Shown piece after piece: positions 12,501-23,364 of a stretch of DNA of 64,000 nt. Origin of the DNA: Toxorhynchites rutilus septentrionalis (taxonomy: Eukaryota; Arthropoda; Insecta; Diptera; Culicidae); NCBI RefSeq assembly GCF_029784135.1, contig NC_073744.1, positions 68,059,593-68,123,592 of the forward strand. Reading direction: 5' to 3'. The notes under the pieces were generated by a model. The model worked only from the letters and a program-made list of their open reading frames with translations. It searched no databases and was not told the origin of the DNA. The translations under genes were made by a program, and so were the position numbers. The stretch's first letter is position 1. The number at the start of each line of letters is the position of its first letter.

Positions 12501-14530
12501 ACAAACACGTGTCACATGGCACAGGCTATGAGAAGAAGACATTTCGATGACTGCATAGTCGAATGGATCAAAGGCATGCTCACAAATAGACAAATCACCT
12601 CGGAGCTGGGTGGGTCATCGACATCTGTGATTGCAACGAAAGGTTGCCCACAAGGAGGGGTTCTATCACCTCTACTTTGGTCACTGGTGGTTGACGACCT
12701 TCTGATTAGTTTGGAGGCGAATGGTTTCGAAACCGTGGGTTTTGCTGATGATTTAGTCATAATGGTACGTGGCAAATTCGACGATGTGATATCGAGTAGG
12801 ATGCAGATGGCCTTAAACCTTACACAATCATGGTGTATCAAAGAAGGTCTGAGCATAAATCCCTCAAAAACAACAATTGTTCCTTTCACCAAAAAGAAGA
12901 AACTGCATCTGCAGACTCTAAATCTTGGAGGAGAGGAAATAAAATTCAGCGTTTCAGTGAAATATCTAGGCGTAATCCTAGATGCTAAACTAAACTGGAA
13001 CGCACACTTAGATGCAATTATCAGTAAGGCCAACATTGCCCTATGGGCATGTTCTAAAATGATAGGTAGAACATGGGGCCTGAAACCAAAAATGGTTATG
13101 TGGGTCTATACAGCAATTGTGCGGCCTAGGATAACCTATGCCTCATTAGTATGGTGGCCAAAGATTAAGGAGACTGTAGCTACAAAAAAGCTAAACAAAC
13201 TCCAACGACTGGCATGCGTTGCTGTAACAGGAGCAATGCGAAGCACACCCTCAAAGGCATTGGAGGCTATCCTTCACTTGTTACCTTTGGGTCAACATGT
13301 TCAGCTGGAGGCCAATAGAAGCGCTCTAAAGCTAAAAAGATATAAAAAAATATTAGACGGGGACAAAACTGGTCATTTGAGCATCCTGAATCTCTTACCC
13401 GTTGGACCAACCTCAGAGATGAACAGCGATTGGATGGAGCCAAGGACCAATTATGACATTCCATACACAGTGATCGAACTTTCTCGTTCAGTATGGGATG
13501 AGGGTGGTCCCGATGTTCGTAATGGTTCAATCCTGTTCTATACCGATGGGTCGAAAATGGGTAACAGAACAGGTGCTGGAGTGTATGATCCCAGAATAAA
13601 AATTTCTGTAGCTATGGGGAACTGGCCAACAGTTTTCCAGGCAGAAGTAGCTGCAATAATAGAATGTATAAATGTCTGCCTTAAAAGAAATTATAGACAT
13701 GCTAACATTTGTATCTTCTCAGACAGTCAAGCAGCACTTAAAGCCCTCAATGCTTTCAAGTGCTATTCAAAAATTGTCTGGGAATGCATTTGTCTTTTAC
13801 GACAACTGTGTCAGAGAAGTTCGGTACAACTGTACTGGATTCCTGGCCATTGCGGTATAGAGGGAAATGAACAAGCAGATGAACTCGCAAGACGCGGCTC
13901 AAGCTCACCCTTCACTGGTCCAGAACCATTCTGTGGAATTTCTGAATGTGTGTTGAAGAGTGAGCTGAAATGGGAAGACCGGGAAGTAATGGCCAACTGG
14001 ATGGCTGTACAACTCAACCAGTCAAAAAAATTTATCACGCCGAGTATTAAAATTACTCAACAATTGCTGAGTCTTAATAAGAAAGACTTCAGCACATTCA
14101 CTGGTCTTATAACAGGACACTGTCCGAGTAAATACCATCTCAAAAACATAGGTTTAGTGCAAGATGATATTTGTCGCTTTTGTAATGCCGAAAGCGAAAC
14201 CTCGGAACATTTGCTCTGCAAATGCGGAGCACTAACAAGACGCAGACTTCAACACCTCGATAAGGCTATTCTGGAGCCCAAGGAAGTTTGGTCTGTGTCG
14301 CCGATCAGGACTATAAATTTTATCAAACAGATTATTCCTGATTGGCACCTATCTCGCTATAGCTTTCAGTCTACTTCTTCATCAATAAGCAGTAGATAAG
14401 CTTGAAGCGTAGTACAAAAAATGGGGCATACCACAATAGTTCAAACTAATGGACGCAGTGGTTCACACCCAACAAGGGAAAAAAAACACGTGTCAAACAT
14501 GGTGTCGAGCCACAAAAAAAACAAATAAAG
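12501..14530 (+). mobile_element. 5'-truncated LOA-clade non-LTR retrotransposon
   Basis: Homology begins abruptly at about 12501, inside the RT domain (NTCHMAQAM, corresponding to the end of the catalytic FDNT block). It ends after a short 3' UTR that contains A-rich runs at 14513-14527. Everything upstream (ORF1, endonuclease and the N-terminal half of RT) is missing, as is common after incomplete reverse transcription. The RT-RNase H arrangement and the sequence style match LOA-clade elements known from Aedes. No target duplication was identified. Confidence 0.85.
12516..14399 (+). CDS. Truncated LOA-type ORF2: RT C-terminal half plus RNase H
   Basis: Open for 627 codons. From the first Met: RT block TKGCPQGGVLSPLLWSLVVD (residues 41-60), catalytic FADD (76-79), thumb with KYLGVILDAKLNW (149-161). 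The RNase H domain follows with all four acidic residues visible: YTDGS (D344), FQAEVAAI (E377), FSDSQAAL (D403) and GNEQADELA (D455). A zinc-binding-like CRFCNAESETSEHLLCKC lies near the C-terminus. The RT half is incomplete because the first catalytic Asp block lies beyond the truncation, so retrotransposition activity is lost. The RNase H part looks intact. The frame being open over 1.9 kb suggests a fairly recent insertion. The starting Met is simply the first in a truncated frame. Confidence 0.85.
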   Translation: MAQAMRRRHFDDCIVEWIKGMLTNRQITSELGGSSTSVIATKGCPQGGVLSPLLWSLVVDDLLISLEANGFETVGFADDLVIMVRGKFDDVISSRMQMALNLTQSWCIKEGLSINPSKTTIVPFTKKKKLHLQTLNLGGEEIKFSVSVKYLGVILDAKLNWNAHLDAIISKANIALWACSKMIGRTWGLKPKMVMWVYTAIVRPRITYASLVWWPKIKETVATKKLNKLQRLACVAVTGAMRSTPSKALEAILHLLPLGQHVQLEANRSALKLKRYKKILDGDKTGHLSILNLLPVGPTSEMNSDWMEPRTNYDIPYTVIELSRSVWDEGGPDVRNGSILFYTDGSKMGNRTGAGVYDPRIKISVAMGNWPTVFQAEVAAIIECINVCLKRNYRHANICIFSDSQAALKALNAFKCYSKIVWECICLLRQLCQRSSVQLYWIPGHCGIEGNEQADELARRGSSSPFTGPEPFCGISECVLKSELKWEDREVMANWMAVQLNQSKKFITPSIKITQQLLSLNKKDFSTFTGLITGHCPSKYHLKNIGLVQDDICRFCNAESETSEHLLCKCGALTRRRLQHLDKAILEPKEVWSVSPIRTINFIKQIIPDWHLSRYSFQSTSSSISSR

Positions 14531-14960
14531 AAGAGTGGGTCCAACCCATGCTAGAAGTTCAAGAATGAAACTCTTTATTGCAAACATTTGGTAGCACTGA
14601 CAAGGACCGATGAATGGATACTTTCACTGTGTGAGCGTTTCACGAAGCAATCAAACGTCAATTTGGGCAGATTTTCAATTATATTCTCAGAATGAACAAA
14701 TACTGTTGATTGCTCGTTGTCTAAAAATAATTGGGAAAAATCAATTTTAATTTTCAAAATATTTTTTTTAATGTTTATTGTAAATCAAAAGTAAGACCTG
14801 CAAACTTTCAGTCAAAACAAATTTTTTTTTTTGAGATTTTAAGTATGCTAAGATGCTGAAATGGTCAGTGTTTTTACACCCACAAAGTGGGTGTCACTGT
14901 AATCGCAGATGACACTGCCAATGGCCAGTCGGGTTGACATGAAATTCGTTTATTGGTATA
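14531..14960. repeat. Dispersed repeat (family A, copy 2)
   Basis: Shares the 'ttacacccacaa', 'gcagatgacactgccaa' and 'gacatgaaattcgt' blocks with window positions 310-400, in the same order and orientation. It directly follows the LOA element, so the LOA insertion may lie at its edge. Noncoding. Confidence 0.55.
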
Positions 14961-15341
14961 TTTCAAACCAAAAGTTCCATGTGGCAACAGTTCAAGGAGT
15001 GGTCCCAAGCAGGTTTAAATTTGGTTTCGTCGATAAATTGGCTAAAACAAAATTCGTCAGGTAAGGGACATGCAGCTGCGGACAAATAACTTAGGTTTTC
15101 GTTGCAAATAATCCTATGAGAAAAACAGAAAGTGGGTTATATCTGTGGTATAACCGCAAGGGTGACGTAGGACTATCGTTGATTTTGTGATCATTTGTTT
15201 GAAGTTCTGAATCAATTCTCAATAAATGGATGAATGAATAAATTGCAAGATTGGTGAAAGTTCTTCTTGTATATCTGTGAGCGAGTGAGTTATCATATAT
15301 GTTTAGAAAACTTCAATTGAACTTTTTCAAAGTTGTGAAGT
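14961..15341. other. No recognised feature
   Basis: Noncoding sequence between repeat family A and the first histone-type stem-loop. I see no gene or repeat to name. Confidence 0.35.
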
Positions 15342-15357
15342 GGTCCTGAAAAGAACC
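15342..15357 (-). terminator. Histone-type 3' stem-loop sequence
   Basis: Read on the minus strand the sequence is GGTTCTTTTCAGGACC, a 6-bp stem (one G-U) with a TTTC loop. It fits the metazoan replication-dependent histone 3'-end stem-loop consensus GGYYCTTYTNARRRCC. That structure replaces a poly(A) tail on histone mRNAs and binds SLBP. No histone coding sequence is visible just upstream of it, but a histone-like TATA promoter on the same strand lies about 0.95 kb away (near 16310). Confidence 0.6.
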
Positions 15358-15479
15358 GGTTTGTTGTTATGTGGACCTGAAATGAGTGATTGCCGGATGG
15401 TTTGATTGATGATCCCATGTGCGGATCTGAAAATAAACAATTGGTATAAATAAAATTATAACATGATCTATGTAAAATG

Positions 15480-15730
15480 TGTGTGTGTGTGGCGGCTGCT
15501 CTGATGCATCAAACGGAATCAATTTTCGATACTGGTACTCTTTTGGTCGCCTTCTCTTCTCCTCCTGATGGATCGGCTCTTCTGCGCTCCCTCACAGTTC
15601 GAAACAAACTGAATACGTTTCAGGTCAGGTGAGGTAATGAATCACTCAATCCTTCGCCGTCCAGCTCGTCCTGCGACGATGTTGTCCAGTCGATATCCTC
15701 GCGAAAAATGAATGAGTTACCCCACCAGAT
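15480..15730 (-). repeat. Histone-repeat-related segment
   Basis: On the minus strand it carries 'gacatcgactggacaaca'-like sequence (near 15670-15690) and 'cagagcagccgccacacaca' (near 15490-15505). The same blocks occur in the same order at about 16190-16290, and the first block recurs at 55046-55070. It therefore belongs to the family that carries a histone-like promoter at 16310. A short (TG)n run sits at 15478-15491. Noncoding as far as I can see. Confidence 0.5.
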
Positions 15731-16089
15731 TATCGCTTAAGTATGCTTTTTGTCCGTGATTGAATCGAGAGAAGCTGTGGTTTACAAAGATGGGTTTACG
15801 ATTTGGAAGGCAAAGTAGAGACGAATGAACTCTTTGAGTCTGAAACTTTCAGCGACTGAGCAATAATCGATTGAAAATTATATGATTTTCGCGATGTGAA
15901 ACATTTTCCGTTGCGCGCGTATCCAATATTGGATACGAAAATATCCTACTGAGCTGGAAGAATAATTTTCAGAAGCTTTTCTGCTAATTAATTGCACTTG
16001 ATTGAAAAATCACAAAACCAAATGTATTCGATCGCAGCAGTATTATATGGATAGAAAACATTAAAAAAACTCGTTTGAATGCATTTTTC

Positions 16090-16600
16090 AATTCCAAGGG
16101 GAACTAGTAGATTATTTTCCAGCAACGATTACATCTTTCCGGAATCTTCTCGATGCTGGACAGCAACCAGATGAAAAGAATTCCGCGCGTGTATGTGTAT
16201 GTGTGGCGGCTGCTCCGATGCCTCAAGCGGAACCGTTTTTCGATGCTGATACTCTCGTCCAGCAACGATGTTGTCCAGTCGGTGTCCACACAAAGAATGG
16301 AGTGGATTTCCGAGCGGCGCTCGCGTATATACCGATTGGTGATTTCAATAGCCTGTTTTGAAAGCAATTTTAAGGCTATTGAAACAAGTTATTGGATCAA
16401 AAAGTAACAAGTATATAAAGCGTAGACATTTTATCTTTCGAATGAAGCGTTTATCACACCATTTAGTTCAGTTGTTTAGGAGCTATTAACGCTCAAAATC
16501 TCGGTCTCCGGCGTAACGCTTTCGTTTTCGAACCTTTACACCTTGATTTTACACCCTGGTATAGAAATGAAAGACGTAGTCCTACGTCAAAAAAGTTTGG
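16090..16600 (-). repeat. Repeat with histone-like promoter, ending in the GACGTAG palindrome
   Basis: Minus-strand order: the palindrome (16573-16588), a spacer containing 'cgaaaacgaaagcgtt' and 'ctacgctttatatact', the 'aacaggctattgaaa' block, a TATA element (tatatac near 16310), then the start-site region 'cgccgctcggaaatccactc' and the 'ggacaccgactggacaac' block. The same order through the 'gctcggaa..ccactc' block occurs at 47870-48245, where it leads into a histone H1 fragment. I therefore read it as histone-cluster 5' flanking DNA that has become a dispersed repeat. A minus-strand frame across it has no recognisable protein motif. Confidence 0.6.
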
Positions 16601-19600
16601 GCCAGATTTGGTTGAATGTCACTATAGCAAATCTGAATCAAAATCTGTTTGAGCCCATAACATTTGGATTCCATCCCAGCTATCCCGAGATAGAGCTGAT
16701 TCTAGAATCGGTGTTAATTTTCAATTTCAGGAACATTTCTAACACCACCCGCTGTGCAATGTCATTTCGATCAAACGTTGGCATCGAATTAAAGATAACC
16801 GATCAGCTAGGGGTCTGTTTTCACACTCAATAATTTGCTTCAATTTAGTTTTTTAAGCATCTAGGATATGGGTCAATGGCAAAGCGCCAGAAACAACAAA
16901 AAAAAACTAAGCTCATACAATATGTGCAACGTCATGCACCTGGAGTGATCCTAGAGATCGAGATCGGAGACAGCAAAAAATAACACTGACTTCAGCTGCA
17001 AATTGCTGCGGTGTAAAAACAAAAGATGTGATCCCTCAGATAAGCGACCAAAAATTCTCGGAACCTTGTGCTTAGCCCCAGAAGTGGCAATCAATTTGTC
17101 GACGTGTTGTTGGGCGCACATCGGCGAAAGATGTTTTTTTAAATATATAGTTTTAGGCTTTACGGCTGTCGGTTCAGGTAGCGAATTTCCATAAATCATA
17201 CTAGTCTAGGATCGTAGGTGGCATCCCGTCGTAGGTAGCATCCGTACATAATGGCTTTGGAACCCGCTCTCTCGCGCGCGGTCGGTAATTCAATTGTTCC
17301 CGCTCGGCCGGCCATACTTTCCGCAACTTATGGTTACGACTCAATCTCGTCGTCAAAAGGCGCGCAACCGCACCAAAGGTTCTCTGTAGCGCCCGGGTGA
17401 TGAAAAGCTCCGAACGACGTTGACGACGGCGGTCCGGATAATGGCCAATTTGCGATAGGCAATAACTTTGGCAATCCGTCTCACGATGTGTGTGGTTTAT
17501 GGTCACGTGCGCGGTTGAAAGATGTAGTTGCTGAATAGGTGTCGTTCCTGTCATTACTGCATCCCTGCGGGCCAGTTCTCGCGCCGAGTCCGTGCTAAAC
17601 TTAACGAGGCAAGGCCAAGGATTTAGAATTAGGTCTGGGACCGGGGTTTATTGGAAGCCGATTTTGAGTGCCACATTTTGGATGGTTTTTGATGTGGTTT
17701 CGTTAATCGTGTTATAGAACCGCATCGAATAACCGCTTGATGCTGAACAGCCTTATTTTTATTTGATGTGTTATTCGCTGTGTGCTTCGTTGAGATGATT
17801 TTTATTGGGTGTGAATTGATTGTAAATTCCTGTGGGGAACAACATAAAACCGGTTAGTATCGCAGACTTCTTATGTAATATAAAGTGGCTGGAATGTGTA
17901 ATAATTGGGTACATTCAATTCCACATTCGAGTGCAAAATGGGAGCTGTTTTTTTCCATTTTTAAAGAGAGGCGCCAACTATTTACACCAGAAAGTATCAC
18001 TGATTATTTATATTCAACTTTCGATCTATTGTTGGAGTGAATGGTTTTTAAGGACGCGAGTTCAAATAAACCTACAAGCTACGCTGCTAAAATTGGACAA
18101 GTTCAAATGAATTAGAGATTAAACCAATACATTCCGCCCCGTGACAAGCGTTCGAAATATGAGCTGTGGGTTTAGTTCACCATTTCAGTTTTATTCGATC
18201 AAAAATCATTCGAACACATTTAACAATATTTTTCACAATTCAGATAACCTGAGATCAATGACAACATTTGGGGAAACGAATTCTGGAATAATCCACAAAC
18301 TTTATACAACTGTGATACTCTTTGTTAGGTAGCCAAATCTTACGTAATCATGAACTCCAAAGTTGAACACAAATGTTCTGCCCGACCAGCAGTAATACAT
18401 TACTATTAATACTGTCCTACTGTTTTTTGTTTAAAAAACTCACGATTGAAATATCAGAAACACCAGCTTATCAATAGACAAACAATACTATCGGAGGATT
18501 TTTTTTTGTCAATCAATTGAATCAAAGACATTCAATTTAATAAATAAACACAAGTAGTGCAAACGTCGAGTTTCTTGATAGTTCATTCGGGAAACATAAA
18601 ATCCATTTCGATACTTTCTTGAACAGAAGTTTGCTGCCATTTGATTTATTCTTGATGAATAACTAAGAGGATATTCTAGTGTGGAGGCACGAATTTCGAA
18701 CGTTTTTTCGAGCTCTGTATAAATAAAACAAGAATATTTCTACTATCCATTATTTCATTATTTGTTTCTTTATCTTTCAACTAAACTAATCTTACAAGCT
18801 GGAGTGAAGGGTTAAAAAAAAGTTGTGCTATGGCGTACACGATTCCAGCCCTTCTATTTTTTTTTTTGCAAAAACGTTCATTAATCAGACTCAATTACAA
18901 AACAAATCTATCGTTCACAGAGTCAAATTTCGCCATAAAATAAAACTTATTTTCTATATAATTGGACAGGATTTATGACTATGATGGAGCGAGTGAGGTG
19001 AGCCCTTCTGGTTATCGGAAACATAAACATCTAACAAATTCAAATTAGTAAGGAAACCGTTATCGTATGAACATTTGAGGTTTTATGTCAAAGCCGTACT
19101 AAATAGATTAGATGGCGCGTCCTAAAATGGAGCCACTGACTTCTGCACATTTTTGGATGAAGCCTCCATACAGCAGCAGTTTCTGGAAACTGGGAACAAC
19201 GACGTCTGCAAGGTTTCTGGCGCAGATAACATCGCAAATATCTCAGCCCCTTGTAGCCCCTTGAGACGAGAATCAATCTCCATCCCATTGAAAGCTGACC
19301 AAAATCTAGAAGCTATGCTCGGCAAAATAAAGAATATGTTTTCTGAAGATCATTGTTTAACTGGTAATACTAATATTGTAACCCTACGGACCAGCTCAAT
19401 GTAAAAATTTTGAATAAAGACCAGTTTTAACACGGCCAATATCTTGATTCTGTGTGGCGAATGAGGTGAGATGACAATTATCACATAACCATTACGCAAT
19501 TCTTCTCACTCTTCTCACTCTATTCCGAGAGAGGTTCTTTTCATGTACGTGAGAGGATGAACTGCATGTGACAAGGTTTTCATTCTGCTGGATGCCAAAT

Positions 19601-19620
19601 CAGATCTGAGATGCCAAATT
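16601..19620. other. No recognised gene; GC-rich island at 17210-17600
   Basis: Mostly AT-rich noncoding DNA. The interval 17210-17600 is clearly richer in G+C and CpG and contains small frames on both strands without recognisable motifs; it could be a promoter-proximal or regulatory segment of a gene outside the window. Nothing else can be named. Confidence 0.35.
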
Positions 19621-19627
19621 AAGGGAT

Positions 19628-20500
19628 ATGGGGGTAAGACGGACATGTTAAGGAAAACTTCAACTGTATCTTTGGAAGCTCATGTTTTCAAAAATTTCAA
19701 AGCAGTTTCTTACAGTTCACTATACTGGTTTTCGAAATAACTGGCCAAATGTTTTACAAAAATGTGTTTTTCCATGTTTTCACTGAAATTAAAACAAGCC
19801 GCAAATTAGAGCATTTATATCGGTGCGGGTATAATGGAGTGCCAATCAAAATGTCCATCTCAAATTTTCAAAGCGAACTTGATTAAAAATGTTAATTCCC
19901 ACGAAAAACTACCCTATGCAAAATATCAGCTCAATCGGACTTCATTTACTAGTGTCGCACAGCGGTAAAAATTTGAGTTTTTTGAAAACCGAAAAATCAC
20001 CCAAGGGGGAATCGGAAAATCGGGGTTTTTGAAAAAAAAAAATTTTGTTGCCAAATGTCTTCAAATTGCATGAAACGTCGAGATCTACTGTCATCTCGAA
20101 AAAAAAATTGTCAAAAATCGACGCTCTGGGACTCTATCGTTTTTTTCGGAATACGAGGCAAAACGTATGGTTTAGGGTGCCAATGAAAATCGTCATATCG
20201 ATTTTCCATACGGGACTCCCTGCGAAATGTTACGTAATTATTCGTGGGAATCAACATTTTTAATCAAGTTCGCTTTGAAAATTCGAAGGTCACTTTTTTC
20301 CCATACATCGATTGGCACTCTAATGGACATGTAGTGGGGGGAAAATGGACAGGCCAATAACATACGAAGCGTAGAAGTTTATCGCTCGCGAGAGGAATAA
20401 TTTCGCTCTCTCTCTCATTGTTTGTGCGTCCAGTAACTGAAATAGAACTAACAGAGAAAGCAATATAAAAAAGTCACAGGAGGGTTGTGTCCGAGACACG
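19628..20500. repeat. Repeat with GGGTAAGACGGACA terminus, interrupted by a foldback element
   Basis: The left end GGGTAAGACGGACAT is the reverse complement of 'tgtccgtcttaccc' near 55686-55700, and the stretch 20340-20490 ('cgagagaa/ggaataattt', 'ctgaaatagaac..a.agagaaagcaatataaaaaag') matches 55555-55640. This is one dispersed family with two copies in the window. Copy 1 is split by the foldback element at 19837-20320. Confidence 0.6.
19837..20320. mobile_element. 484-bp foldback MITE, GAGTGCCAATC ends
   Basis: Terminal inverted repeats start GAGTGCCAATC on both sides. Homology of the arms continues inward through 'tttcaaagcgaacttgatta' for about 65 bp. TAATG flanks both ends (19832-19836 and 20321-20325). 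The interior is A/T-run-rich ('aaccgaaaaatcaccc', 'cggaaaatcggggttttt') with no coding sequence. A partial copy lies at about 41037-41275. Confidence 0.75.
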
Positions 20501-20519
20501 ACCGCATAATTAACGTAGG

Positions 20520-21140
20520 ATTCCGTTAGGTTATCTGTTGATTTTGGATAATTACATCGTTAAACTCTTTGATCATGATTAGGTGGACCTGAAAAGTGGT
20601 TGTTGGGTTCATTCCACCAGTGTTTAACGGGTGATGATGACAGAAGGATGATAAACAGTCGTTGGATGGTGCGTATCAGATAAAGGATACCGAAGTGGAA
20701 CGAGATATGATGAGAACCGTCCTCTATAATCCTAGACGAGATGCCTCTTGTGATATGTATTGATGAAATAAAGAAAAAAAAAATCACCAATGTAATATAA
20801 GATAATTATTAATACCGAACACAATTATCAATTTTTCTTAACAGTAAAAACATGTTACTTTAATATAGCGAAAATATATTTGAAATGGGAAAGGTAATTT
20901 TCTTTTATAATTTTTATTTTCTGATTGTTTATTCAATCCAATGCGAATTTTCATTGGACTAACAATACCTAATACTATATGTACTATATGTAGTGAGACT
21001 CTATGTTGTACGGGAAAGGGTTAACACAACGGCTATCGTATACAATTTTACAGGTACCCTTGTGCTAAATTTTTCACAATACACGATCGGACATTGATAT
21101 GGAGTTTCACGAAGCAACCAACATTAAAGTTCCAAATTTA
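20520..21140 (+). repeat. Dispersed repeat family S, copy 1
   Basis: Two diagnostic blocks match 45110-45490 in the same order. One is 'atggtgcgtatca...aagtggaa.gaaatatgatgaa.acc'. The other is 'gctaaa...acgatcgg.cattgatatg' followed by 'cacgaagcaaccaacattaa'. Near 20583-20598 a 'ggacctgaaaag' block resembles a decayed histone-type stem-loop on the minus strand. Noncoding. Confidence 0.55.
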
Positions 21141-21196
21141 AATTTTATTTGCTAGAATTATTCGTATCACTCTTCTTACTTGCAATATAAAAAATG

Positions 21197-21361
21197 CCCC
21201 CGACTTTCATGTATTTGCAATGCCGATTTCCATCAGGCAGCTTGGTTTTGATGTCTCTGTTTGGAAACACATCACGGCGGGAGCAAAAGCTCCCCCTACT
21301 TTCATGTATTTGCAATGCCGATTTCCCCTAGGCAGCTTGGTTTTGATGTCTCTGTTAGGGA
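21197..21361. repeat. 96-bp-period tandem duplication
   Basis: The block 'ttcatgtatttgcaatgccg' with its downstream 'ggcagcttggttttgatgtc' occurs at 21205 and again at 21301. A single diverged copy is at about 45870. It directly precedes repeat family R. Confidence 0.7.
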
Positions 21362-21417
21362 ACCACCGCATGTGTCGTCAATTTCGACCAATCAGAAGTG
21401 GGTATTTCCGTTAGGCT

Positions 21418-21655
21418 AGGGGTTGAGATTTTTCAATTGTTTGATAGTTAGTTTAATGATATATATTATTTTATTCAATATAAAAAATTGTTATGGAGTG
21501 TCGAAATCGATTGACGCAAAAATTTCATCAATCCATCATTAAATGACTGAGCAATAAGCGTTTGAAATTGGACAATTTTCGCGATGTGCTCGATTCTCGA
21601 TTTTCAATTTGTACCCCAATATGTTCCCGAAAGACGTAATCCTACATCAAAAAAT
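21418..21655 (+). repeat. Repeat family R, copy 1
   Basis: Starts 'aggggttgagatttttcaat' and ends at the GACGTAATCCTACATC palindrome-like block (21633-21648). A near full-length direct copy is at 24038-24275. Shorter copies lie at about 45950-46080 and 46145-46215. All share 'aatgactgagcaataagcgt'-like internal sequence when long enough. Noncoding; the two long copies bracket the histone-derived composite between them. Confidence 0.7.
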
Positions 21656-21862
21656 AAATACATTTAAATTTTATCAATTCAAAACTGCCTTCGGGCCTGC
21701 TAGTTCGATGGGAGATTAATCTGCCTCCCTAAATGAATATTGCTCATGACGTCGCTTGGTACCGCCGAAAGCAGACTCGTTTGCTGAGGAGTGCAGAGCG
21801 ACAATGAAAATGTCTTTCTAAAGGTAGGTCGAGAAAGAGTATGAACTAGTTTTCTTCGCAAT

Positions 21863-21878
21863 GGCCCTTCTCAGGGCT
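21863..21878 (+). terminator. Histone-type 3' stem-loop sequence
   Basis: GGCCCTTCTCAGGGCT fits the histone mRNA 3' stem-loop consensus at every position but the last (C to T gives a terminal G-U pair): stem GGCCCT/AGGGCT, loop TCTC. It is oriented toward the minus-strand H4-like unit, mirroring the convergent gene layout seen in real histone clusters. No plus-strand histone coding remnant could be recognised upstream. Confidence 0.6.
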
Positions 21879-22347
21879 AGAGACGAATGAACGTAAAGTT
21901 TAAAGTCTCTATAATTCAAAAGAAGAAAAATATTGCTACCAGATGTCACGAACTTCGACTTTTTTTGCTACTATGATTCTACTTGCCCGTGTAGTTGGCG
22001 CAAAGGCACCGCAAAAATATTATTTTATAGAATTCCTTCATGCATTTGTCCGATACGGGCTGTGTATCGTTCGTTCTTGTTTTTGAAGGGACTTTAACCC
22101 AAAGGTCATTCGTCCCTAACGGACTGTGTATGACTGGAGCGTTCCGTTATATACATGCATGCATATGTCCTTCGCTTCTTTTGCCAAATCCAGTAAAAGG
22201 TGGTTGATGAAACGTATGTTTTTGACGTGATACGTTCCATGTTAGTTGTTAGTAGAAAATGTAAAAATAAACAGTATTTTTGATCGGTTTTTATAGTTTT
22301 TGTAGTAAGTGGAAAACAGTAAAATAAACTCTTTTGTTTCAAAACAA

Positions 22348-22372
22348 ATTGATAGTCCTGAGAAGGACTGGA
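22348..22372 (-). terminator. Histone-type stem-loop, also left target duplication
   Basis: Read on the minus strand, AGTCCTTCTCAGGACT (22354-22369) forms a perfect 6-bp stem with a TCTC loop. It differs from the histone consensus only by a compensated terminal G-C to A-T pair. The 25-bp stretch containing it is repeated exactly at 23343-23367, on the other side of the nested element, so it is the target-site duplication. Confidence 0.65.
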
Positions 22373-23342
22373 GCTTGAGCTTGGGTAGACTGTACAATTC
22401 GTAGTTGCTCTCCGTGATTGACCTGAACCAACCAAATTGCACAAAGAACACACAGAATGACGCTTGGGACTAGCAAATCATTCTCGTTGTGCAATTTTCG
22501 GTGATTCGAGCTTTCAATGATCAATAACGACGCCGGCCACGTCCTTACAGTCACCAGGGGAAGGGTAGGAATGTTAGTATGATATTCGCCGCCCGAAGGC
22601 CAGAAGGGTCGCTTCTATAGCGTGGTTCCCTAGCGTTTATCATGGAAGGGATAGTTTGTTAGTGGGAAGGGGTAATAATCAGGATTCACTGTGGTAAGTG
22701 ATGTGATTATGCTAACGCAAACTAGAGATCACTTGACGAAACGAAAACCTGAAAACCAAATGCATTTCGTAGCCGTGAAGATATTAAAGGGTGACCTGAA
22801 AAGGTCTCTGCAAAAGTATCATAACTCTGATCAAGTGAATTAATTTTGTAAGCGTGGACCCAATTACTCGTTGAAACGAAAACTCGAACATCAAATGCAA
22901 TTCGTAGCAGCTGAACGGTAACCTGAAAAGTCTCCTCTGTTCAACGGAGCAAAAACTTGAAAATCAAATGCATTTGAAGATTGAATATATTGAAGGGTCA
23001 CCTGATAAGGACTTATCAGACTCGGATCGGACTTAATACTTGTGCCTAGTCGCACGTCATGCTCTTCCATTGTAATACACGGAAATCACGGAAGTTTTCC
23101 GAATTGGGACTCTAGCATCTTGAACCTAGTCTTGCAATTTATATTTGAACCTCGAAAAGGAAAACTTGATACCTGCGATTTGGATTTGTAATAAAAACTA
23201 ACAATTTCTCAAGTAATCAATCGAGCAATTATTAACGAAATCATTGTTCTTGTAGTAAGGGTTAGAATGACATAATTGAAGGAAAAGCAACGTCAATCCT
23301 CTATTAAAAAAAACCGAAAAGGAGATACATACAAGAAGAACT
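22373..23342 (-). mobile_element. Retroposon-like element E, copy 1 (nested)
   Basis: Flanked by an exact 25-bp direct repeat. Its 3' end (on the minus strand) is 'cccaagctcaagc', the same end as copy 2 at 37580-38777. The other end differs between copies, as expected for variable 5' truncation. About 340 bp next to the shared end is conserved between the copies. Within it a minus-strand frame reading SVILCVLCAIWLVQVNHGE is open in both. The distal part holds three ACCTGAAAAGG-type hairpins (near 22795, 22927, 22995). The long target duplication and short-repeat tail resemble non-LTR retroposition; no reverse transcriptase is encoded. Confidence 0.65.
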
Positions 23343-23348
23343 ATTGAT

Positions 23349-23364
23349 AGTCCTGAGAAGGACT
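23349..23364 (-). terminator. Histone-type 3' stem-loop after the H4 fragment
   Basis: Minus-strand AGTCCTTCTCAGGACT, identical to 22354-22369 because both sit in the target duplication. Its position, downstream of an H4-derived segment on the same strand, supports a histone-gene origin for the motif. Confidence 0.65.

Noticed and set aside
16160..16200. Weak similarity of the minus strand to a histone H2A core segment
   Set aside because: Only about 12 bases match and the frame is not sustained; I do not count it as a histone fragment.
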